Assembly: GCA_947307295.1 (NCBI GenBank)
Contig: CAMZIQ010000003.1
Coordinates: forward strand, 62,001-126,000
Length of the DNA stretch: 64,000 bases
Source: an uncultured Pseudomonadota bacterium
GTDB taxonomy: Bacteria > Pseudomonadota > Alphaproteobacteria > Rs-D84
Direction: 5' to 3'
Made by a program: the position numbers and the translations under genes. Below the pieces are notes generated by a model. The model was not told the DNA's origin. It did no database searches and saw only the letters and a program-made list of their open reading frames with translations. This document shows, one piece after another, positions 57,257 through 64,000 of the stretch (position 1 is the first letter of the stretch; every line of letters begins with the position of its first letter).

Positions 57257-58138
57257 TTATTTTGAAAATTGCTTGGTTACCTTATTAAAATAATATTTTA
57301 TATAAGATTTGTAATTTGTAAATTTGCTTGTTTGAATTACTTTGAAAATCTCACGTTGTTCCTGCCCAAAATTTTTTATTTCTGTTCTAGTAAGATTTTT
57401 TTCTGGGAATTTAGACATAATAATATCATGAGTGCTTTTTAAATAATCTGGACATTCTGCAAAATTAATAACGAAGCCATTATGAACCATAAAGATAGGT
57501 TTATATGGGGCAGTATCGGAATTGTCCATAACACATCCAATATTTACAGAAGATAGTACTTCGGGCAAGTTGTTTAATCCGCCTTTGTATCTGCGAATAA
57601 TAACATCTGGGGGCACATCGTGACCACCTTGTTTAACACGTTCAGAAACGCGATAAATACTTACTGCTGGATCCAATACATAGGGATGTAAACTACAAAC
57701 ATTATAACCGTATAAATTTTTAGCTTTGTTTATCAAAGATAATGCCGTTCTACCAGCACCAGTAGTTTCAAATATCAAATTATCGCCATTAGAAAAAGCA
57801 TCGTATATTTTGTTTAATACGATTTTCCCAGATTCATATTTAAATTTCAATTCCAATAATTCTAATTCTCGTTCGTATTCAGCGAGTTGTGACAAACCAT
57901 TTTGTCCGGAATTTCCATCCTGTTCCATTTCGGCAATATAAAATTTTTTTGTTGTTTGGTCTATTAGGTGTGCATTTTCTGGTTTGTTGATTAGTTCTGC
58001 AAACTCAATATCTTGGTTGGCAAAAAAAGCTTGTTTAAAAAAAAGACTCTGTGTGGCAATTCGGTTGTAAAAAGTCGTTTTGCCAGCACCGTTTGGTCCA
58101 GAAATCAAGATAAACCAAGGTTTTTTATTGTTTTGCAT
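57257..58138 (-). CDS. Zeta-toxin-like P-loop kinase
   Basis: ILISGPNGAGKTTFYN, FANQDIEFAELINKPENA, LIFETTGAGRTALSLINKAKNLYGYNVCSLHPYV. Confidence 0.7.
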   Translation of the reverse strand: MQNNKKPWFILISGPNGAGKTTFYNRIATQSLFFKQAFFANQDIEFAELINKPENAHLIDQTTKKFYIAEMEQDGNSGQNGLSQLAEYERELELLELKFKYESGKIVLNKIYDAFSNGDNLIFETTGAGRTALSLINKAKNLYGYNVCSLHPYVLDPAVSIYRVSERVKQGGHDVPPDVIIRRYKGGLNNLPEVLSSVNIGCVMDNSDTAPYKPIFMVHNGFVINFAECPDYLKSTHDIIMSKFPEKNLTRTEIKNFGQEQREIFKVIQTSKFTNYKSYIKYYFNKVTKQFSK

Positions 58139-58257
58139 TTTGTTATTATCTCTGTTGTTTGTTTTTAGATGTTTATTATAGACAAAGATTTGTTTATGTC
58201 AATTATTTTTTATAAAAATAAAAAACCGTCCATAAAAATGAACGGTTTATTCAATTT

Positions 58258-58469
58258 TGGTGGAGCTGATCAGACTCGAACTGACGAGACGGTGATGGTT
58301 GCCCAAGAAGGAGTCTCTGTTAAAAAAAAGAAAACCGCTCTTTACGAACGGCTTTATTTATTCTGGTGGAGCTGATCAGACTCGAACTGACGAGACGGTG
58401 ATGGTTGCCCAAGAAGGAGTCTCTGTTAAAAAAAAGAAAACCGCTCTTTACGAACGGCTTTATTTATTC
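58258..58469 (-). repeat. 2 x 106 bp exact tandem repeat carrying the tRNA-Ala 3' end
   Basis: Units 58258-58363 and 58364-58469; each begins (+ strand) with the same 30 nt as the 3' end of the real tRNA-Ala at 58470-58499. Confidence 0.95.
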
Positions 58470-58545
58470 TGGTGGAGCTGATCAGACTCGAACTGACGAC
58501 CCCCTGCTTGCAAAGCAGGTGCTCTACCAACTGAGCTACAACCCC
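58470..58545 (-). tRNA. tRNA-Ala (anticodon TGC)
   Basis: GGGGTTGTAGCTCAGTTGGTAGAGCACCTGCTTTGCAAGCAGGGGGTCGTCAGTTCGAGTCTGATCAGCTCCACCA. Confidence 0.95.
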
Positions 58546-58550
58546 AGAAC

Positions 58551-58631
58551 TTTGCATTTAAGGATTGAACTCTTTTGACAGACCCGCTGCACTGTAAAGC
58601 AACTTACCTCTACCAACTGAGCTACAACCCC
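58551..58631 (-). pseudogene. Degenerate tRNA-Ala-like copy (intact 5' half)
   Basis: AAAGTTCTGGGGTTGTAGCTCAGTTGGTAGAG duplicated, followed by GTAAGTTGCTTTACAGTGCAGCGGGTCTGTC..., which no longer pairs as a tRNA. Confidence 0.7.
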
Positions 58632-58783
58632 AGAACTTTGCGACTTTCTCATGAAAGCCAAGTCATTTTATTAGTTTATAAATCAAAAGTCAAGATTTTT
58701 CTTGTTTTTTCAAAAATTATAATATAAAATCACAACCAACATTAACAAATAAATACAAATTCGCCAAAGGGGGTGAATACATA

Positions 58784-58990
58784 ATGGTTAAAGTTTTGGT
58801 CCGTGATAATAACGTTGAACAGGCTTTGCGCGTTGCAAAACGTAAATCTCAAAAAGAAGGCCTTTATCGCGAAATGAAAGAACGTCAACGTTACGAAAAA
58901 CCAACTACTAAACGTAAACGTTTAAAAGAAGAAGCTGTACGTAACGAAAAGAAACGTCAATCAAAACAACGCATGGTATTCGGTTTCTAA
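58784..58990 (+). CDS. rpsU: Ribosomal protein bS21
   Basis: [53 protein letters not shown]. Confidence 0.92.
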   Translation: MVKVLVRDNNVEQALRVAKRKSQKEGLYREMKERQRYEKPTTKRKRLKEEAVRNEKKRQSKQRMVFGF

Positions 58991-59098
58991 GGAATACAGA
59001 ATCTAAAACAGCATCTCGCTGTAGCAAAGCGAAAGCGGGTGGCCTTTGGATTTTAATGTTGTATTAAGATTAAAAAAAACCGCTGTTCAGGCGGTTTT

Positions 59099-59455
59099 TT
59101 ATTTTACGTTTTGTGCAGATTTATATTTTTTCAGATTATTCATCAAATCTAACATCTTCTTTTCATGCATGTCTTCAATTTGTATTTCAGAATTTTCATT
59201 GATTCCTGTGCCGCCACGCATAACAACAGAATAATATATTTGTGCATTGTTTAAAATATCGCGCAACCCAGCCCCAGCTGCATAACCTGTATAAGCAAAC
59301 CCGACAGCGTTGCCACCTTCTGGACGAATAAGATTAGTTTTAAAACTGTAAGTTTCGACATTTAAACTTTTGTCTAAATCGGTAAACATTTGTGCAATAT
59401 CAGACAACGTTATTTTTTTCGGTGTTTGTTGAACAAAATCTTCTGATTGACTCAT
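59099..59455 (-). CDS. Hypothetical protein
   Basis: 118 aa ORF ending at a shared terminator (AAAAACCGCTGTTCAGGCGGTTTTTT). Confidence 0.5.
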   Translation of the reverse strand: MSQSEDFVQQTPKKITLSDIAQMFTDLDKSLNVETYSFKTNLIRPEGGNAVGFAYTGYAAGAGLRDILNNAQIYYSVVMRGGTGINENSEIQIEDMHEKKMLDLMNNLKKYKSAQNVK

Positions 59456-59570
59456 TTTTTAGCCTTTTTGTTTTTGGAATTCTAACACGCAAACCTAAAA
59501 AAACAAGGTTTTTTACTTGTTTTATTTTTATAAATGTTTTATTGTATCTCTGGAAAAAATGGGAAGAATT

Positions 59571-61808
59571 ATGAAAAAATCTGAAAATACGGTTGAAAAT
59601 ATTTCTGGACAGCAATTATCAGATGCGCTGTCTGAACGTTATTTGTCTTATGCGGTAAGTACTATCGTGGCACGTGCTTTGCCTGATGTAAGGGATGGTT
59701 TAAAACCTGTGCACCGCCGTATTTTGTATTCTATGTTGCGTCAAAAGTTATCTCCGAATGCTGCTTTTCGTAAATGTGCAACGGTTGTAGGGGATGTTTT
59801 GGGACATTATCATCCACATGGTGATTCTTCGGTTTATGATGCGATGGTTCGTCTTGCCCAGGATTTTTCTGTTCGTTATCCATTGATTGATGGTCAGGGT
59901 AATTTTGGAAATATTGACGGCGATCCCCAGGCTGCATATCGTTATACAGAATCTAAAATGACCGAAGCAGCGATGCTGATAATGGAAGGTATCGACGAAG
60001 ATAGTGTTGATATGATGCCGAATTTTGATGGAACAACGGTTGAACCAACTGTGATGCCGGGTGCGTTTCCAAATTTATTGGCTAATGGTGGTATGGGAAT
60101 TGCGGTTGGTATGGCAACAAATATCCCAACGCATAATGTTTCAGAAATTATGGATGCGTTAAATTTGGTTGTTGATAAACCAGACGCAACAACACAACAA
60201 ATTATGAAAAAGTTGATTGGACCTGATTTTCCAACTGGCGGTATTTTAATTGATGATTTTGATACGATTTGCAAAAATTATGATACAGGTCGTGGTGCAT
60301 TTCGTATTCGCGCTAAATGGGATGTGGAAAAACTAGAACGTGGTATGGAACAGGTCGTTATCACAGAAATTCCATATGGTATAGTAAAATCTAAATTGGT
60401 GGAACAAATTGCTGATTTAATAGATGCTAAAAAATTGCCTTTGGTAGAAGATATTGTGGATGAATCTACAACTGATGTGCGTATTGTCATCACACCAAAA
60501 AATCGCAATATTCCAACAGATAAAATGATGGCGCATTTGTTTGCGATGACTGATTTAGAATACAAATTTAATATGAATTTCAATGTTGTAGATTCAAATG
60601 GGGCGCCACGTGTTATGCCGATTGGTGATGTGTTGCGTGAATTTATTGCACATCAAAAAAATGTTTTATTACGAAGAACCAAATGGCGTTTGAATAATAT
60701 CGAAAGACGTCTTGAAATTTTGGGTGGATTGTTAATTGTCTATCTGAATTTGGACAGGGTTATTGAAATCATCAGAAACGAAGATGATCCAAAGGCTGTA
60801 TTGATGGAAGAATTTCAATTAACTGAAATTCAGGTTGAATCAATATTAAATACTCGTCTTCGTTCTTTGCGTAAATTGGAAGAAATGGAAATAAGACGCG
60901 AAGATAAGGCTTTGCGCGAAGAACGCGATAAATTAAATGCTTTGTTGGTTGATGAAGAATTACAAAATGCGCAATTACATGCTTGGTTTGATGATATTAA
61001 AAAGCAATATGCAAAAAATACAGCGCTTGGTCGTCGTCGCACACAGTGGGCACCGGCCGGGGAAGAGATTGCTGTTAACGCAGACGATTTCATTGAAAAA
61101 GAACCGATTACAATTATATTATCAACAATGGGTTGGATACGTGCGGCAAAGGGACATCTTGATTTGAATAATTTGGATATAAAATTCAAAGAAGGTGATG
61201 AATTACAATTTGCTTTTCATGCACAAACTACGGATAAAATCAATTTATTTGCAGGTGGTGGAAAAATGTTTACATTATCGGCAAATGATTTGCCATCTGC
61301 ACGTGGTTTTGGTGAATCGGTGCGTATGATGGTTGATATCAGCGCAGAAGAAAATATAGTAAAAGCATTTGTTTTGGATACTTCTGCAAAATATCTGGTG
61401 ATTGGTCGTCATGGTACAGGCTTTATCGTTGCTGGCGAAAATTGCGTTGCGCAGACAAAAAGCGGAAAACAAATTATGAATGTTGATGAACGCAATCCTG
61501 CGGTGTTGTGTGTGCGTGTGGATGGTGATATGGTTGCGCTTTCTGGGTCTAATGATAAATTGTTGATGTTTGAAACAGAACAAATTCCAGAAATGTCGCG
61601 GGGCAAGGGTGTAATTTTGCAAAAATACAATGCCGAAAGAACATATACAATTGATGCGATGTTCTTTAATCGGGCGGATGGATTTGGATGGACTACGGGT
61701 CGTGGCACTACGAAATTGGATGATATTACACCATGGGTTGCTAAACGTGCATCTCAGGGGCATACTATACCTGTTGGTTTTCCACGTAGTGGTAAGTTTG
61801 GAAAATAA
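59571..61808 (+). CDS. parC: DNA topoisomerase IV subunit A
   Basis: [93 protein letters not shown]. Confidence 0.88.
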   Translation: MKKSENTVENISGQQLSDALSERYLSYAVSTIVARALPDVRDGLKPVHRRILYSMLRQKLSPNAAFRKCATVVGDVLGHYHPHGDSSVYDAMVRLAQDFSVRYPLIDGQGNFGNIDGDPQAAYRYTESKMTEAAMLIMEGIDEDSVDMMPNFDGTTVEPTVMPGAFPNLLANGGMGIAVGMATNIPTHNVSEIMDALNLVVDKPDATTQQIMKKLIGPDFPTGGILIDDFDTICKNYDTGRGAFRIRAKWDVEKLERGMEQVVITEIPYGIVKSKLVEQIADLIDAKKLPLVEDIVDESTTDVRIVITPKNRNIPTDKMMAHLFAMTDLEYKFNMNFNVVDSNGAPRVMPIGDVLREFIAHQKNVLLRRTKWRLNNIERRLEILGGLLIVYLNLDRVIEIIRNEDDPKAVLMEEFQLTEIQVESILNTRLRSLRKLEEMEIRREDKALREERDKLNALLVDEELQNAQLHAWFDDIKKQYAKNTALGRRRTQWAPAGEEIAVNADDFIEKEPITIILSTMGWIRAAKGHLDLNNLDIKFKEGDELQFAFHAQTTDKINLFAGGGKMFTLSANDLPSARGFGESVRMMVDISAEENIVKAFVLDTSAKYLVIGRHGTGFIVAGENCVAQTKSGKQIMNVDERNPAVLCVRVDGDMVALSGSNDKLLMFETEQIPEMSRGKGVILQKYNAERTYTIDAMFFNRADGFGWTTGRGTTKLDDITPWVAKRASQGHTIPVGFPRSGKFGK

Positions 61809-61854
61809 AATATAATTTTTTTGATTATATTACCAGGAACAAAAGAGGATGAAA

Positions 61855-63060
61855 ATGCAATCGCAGACTTTTATAAAAACTTATGTTCCGAAAGAATTTG
61901 AAAAGCAGTTTTTAATAAAAAAAGCGCCGGATATCACCGTTAATGATACAGTATATATTGAAAATGGCATTGTTTGTGTAGATGTTTCTCATACTTCTGG
62001 TGTTGTTTATGATGACAAAGGTATTTTGTGTGAATCCAGCATAACTTACCGTTTTGATGGTTGCATGGCGATACCGTCTTTTAATGATAAATGTGATTTT
62101 ATAGATGAACAGGTTATATTTATGGGTTGTGGTTATATATTTAATCATTTTGGTCATTTTTTATTAGAAGGTTTGTCGCGGTTATATCCTATGTTGGATA
62201 AAAAATACAAAAATAAAAAACTGGTGTTCGTTGTAAACAAAAACACAAAAAAATTACCTTCTTATGTATTAGATATTCTTGGTGGCTTGGGCGTAAAACA
62301 AGAAAATATAATTTTAATACATAAAACAACTCGTTTTGCTGGGGTTTATGTGCCACCGCAAGCATCAGTAATTACAAAATATATAAGCAATATTATGAAT
62401 ACCGTATTGGATGCTGTGGCAAAGAATCTGGAAAACAAAAATTTGAAAACATATAAAAAAATATATTTGTCGCGTTCAAAAATGAATGATGGTCGTACTT
62501 TTGGAGAATCTGTTATTGAAAAAATATTTGCGAATAATGGATATCAAATCGTATGGCCAGAAACTTTATCTTTGCAAGATCAAATTACTTTGGTTAAAAA
62601 TAGCGAAATCATAGCAGGAATCGCAGGAACTGCATTACATTTGTCTTTGTTTATGAAGCCGGGCGGCACAGTCATTCAAATTAAAAGAAATACATTAAAT
62701 AGTGATAATGCAGAAATACAAAATGATATTTGTAATTTTAAAAATCTAAATTTTGTTTATATTGCTGGCAGTATAGAAAAACGTCCAACTAAGCATTTTA
62801 CAGATGTTCCACAACTGGTTGGTATAACAAAATTTATGAAACAATTTTTTGATGAAAATAAATTTAAATATACATCCCAAGATGTTGTTTGTGATAAATA
62901 TATTTTGCGGCAATATAAAAAACAATTATGTAAATATAAAATAAAACGCACTTATACTAAATTTATAAGTGTTATTGCCAGGATTATTTCTTTATTTGGT
63001 ATAACAAAATACGGAAGACAAAATATTCGTAAATCTATAATGAATTTTTTACATGTTTAA
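61855..63060 (+). CDS. Glycosyltransferase family 61-like protein
   Basis: FNHFGHFLLEGLSRLYPML; KIYLSRSKMNDGRTFGESVIEKIFANNGYQIVWPETLSLQDQITLVKNSEIIAGIAGTALHLSLFMKPGGTVIQI. Confidence 0.75.
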   Translation: MQSQTFIKTYVPKEFEKQFLIKKAPDITVNDTVYIENGIVCVDVSHTSGVVYDDKGILCESSITYRFDGCMAIPSFNDKCDFIDEQVIFMGCGYIFNHFGHFLLEGLSRLYPMLDKKYKNKKLVFVVNKNTKKLPSYVLDILGGLGVKQENIILIHKTTRFAGVYVPPQASVITKYISNIMNTVLDAVAKNLENKNLKTYKKIYLSRSKMNDGRTFGESVIEKIFANNGYQIVWPETLSLQDQITLVKNSEIIAGIAGTALHLSLFMKPGGTVIQIKRNTLNSDNAEIQNDICNFKNLNFVYIAGSIEKRPTKHFTDVPQLVGITKFMKQFFDENKFKYTSQDVVCDKYILRQYKKQLCKYKIKRTYTKFISVIARIISLFGITKYGRQNIRKSIMNFLHV

Positions 63061-63713
63061 TATTGAGATTCTCTGGTCCAATGAATATTCTTTTTTACAA
63101 CAGTATTACCAACTATGACTGCATTTTCATCTTCAAATTTTTTAGTGACCACAGATTTTGTTCCAACAATACAATTATTTGGAATGTGACAGCCTTTTAA
63201 TAGTAAAACGTCAGCCGTAATCCATACATGATTATCAATAATGATATTTTTGTTATTATTTATAACGTTTCCTGTATCGTTATCGTATATTGCATGACCA
63301 TCGCCCAATTGAATAATGTCTTTATAAGCAAACATGCAATCAGAACCAATTATTATATCGCCAGGACCGCGCAATAAAGATATCTGCAAAACATCAGTTG
63401 TTGATAAATCTCGACCAAAAACAATTTTATTACCATCATTTTTAAAACCCGCTATAGATATTTTTCTTGGATAAGAACTGGGGAACAAAACGATTGAGGT
63501 ATTATTACAAACATTTACATTCAACATAAGATTGTTGCAAGGCATATGAATTTCAATAGTATTATTATTTCCTGAAAATTTTATATGACTATGTTTTAAG
63601 CGGCGAACTTCATGACGAGTGCCATCAGGATTAACAACAAACACATGATTGTTTACACCATGGTTAGAAATAAAAGACCTTTTGAAATCGCGGAGTTTTT
63701 TAATAATTGACAT
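63057..63713 (-). CDS. Hexapeptide-repeat (left-handed beta-helix) acetyltransferase-like protein
   Basis: IIIDNHVWITADVLLLKGCHIPNNCIVGTKSVVTKKFEDENAVIVGNTVVKKNIHW. Confidence 0.8.
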   Translation of the reverse strand: MSIIKKLRDFKRSFISNHGVNNHVFVVNPDGTRHEVRRLKHSHIKFSGNNNTIEIHMPCNNLMLNVNVCNNTSIVLFPSSYPRKISIAGFKNDGNKIVFGRDLSTTDVLQISLLRGPGDIIIGSDCMFAYKDIIQLGDGHAIYDNDTGNVINNNKNIIIDNHVWITADVLLLKGCHIPNNCIVGTKSVVTKKFEDENAVIVGNTVVKKNIHWTRESQY

Positions 63714-63723
63714 ATCTTAATAT

Positions 63724-63750
63724 GAAAAAGCTTACGAACGTAAGCTTTTT
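63724..63750. terminator. Bidirectional terminator
   Basis: AAAAAGCTTACGAACGTAAGCTTTTT. Confidence 0.8.
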
Positions 63751-63760
63751 AAATTTTAGG

Positions 63761-63940
63761 TTAATGAGGCATTTTTGCTTCAACAAATTTCGTATGTTTA
63801 CGTAATTTCTTATCATATTTACGAAATTCTAATTTACCCTGAGTATTTTCAGATTTTGTGTTTTTAGTTGTTGTGTAATAAACACCAGTTTCTTTGTTAA
63901 CCAGTTTTATTACTTCTTTACTACCTTTTTTAGATGCCAT
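63761..63940 (-). CDS. rpmG: Ribosomal protein bL33, 59 aa
   Basis: Minus strand MASKKGSKEVIKLVNKETGVYYTTTKNTKSENTQGKLEFRKYDKKLRKHTKFVEAKMPH*. Below the ORF-track cutoff. Confidence 0.92.
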   Translation of the reverse strand: MASKKGSKEVIKLVNKETGVYYTTTKNTKSENTQGKLEFRKYDKKLRKHTKFVEAKMPH

Positions 63941-64000
63941 TTTTATCGCCTTTTTTAATTACTCCGTGCATTTTAGGGTATATTTACAAGAAAATCAAGT

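Noticed and set aside
58258-58475. Possible CRISPR array from the tandem repeat near tRNA-Ala
   Set aside because: Whole 106-bp units are identical (no unique spacers) and contain a tRNA 3' end.

Overview
AT-rich bacterial chromosome segment, most likely from an alphaproteobacterial gut lineage (inferred from gene content only). It is mostly housekeeping genes: hemW, an M13 peptidase, an IHF/HU protein, cvpA, a U32 peptidase, a glycyl-tRNA synthetase, a 2[4Fe-4S] ferredoxin, lgt, two MsbA-like ABC transporters, ppdK, metK, nrdD/nrdG, rpmB, a clpB-like gene, a MscS channel, rpsU, parC and rpmG. These are interleaved with many lineage-specific secreted or outer-membrane proteins, including InlB-type repeat proteins. 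Five tRNA genes are visible (Arg-CCT, Thr-TGT, Ser-TGA, Leu-CAA, Ala-TGC). Most notable observations: (1) a class III ribonucleotide reductase whose glycyl-radical domain appears to be a separate 59-aa gene between nrdD and nrdG; (2) tRNA loci flanked by partial tRNA copies, including an exact 2 x 106 bp tandem repeat carrying the 3' end of tRNA-Ala, and related cassettes at other tRNAs; (3) a SAM-II/SAM-V-like element upstream of metK; (4) a leader RNA upstream of a secreted Cys-rich protein with mutually exclusive hairpins and a terminator; (5) an A9 homopolymer separating a periplasmic thioredoxin-like ORF from an in-register -1-frame TM anchor; (6) a zeta-toxin-like kinase operon with two ACP-like proteins, one lacking the phosphopantetheine serine. 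No CRISPR array, rRNA, transposase or integrase was seen. All calls come from reading the sequence, with no database search.
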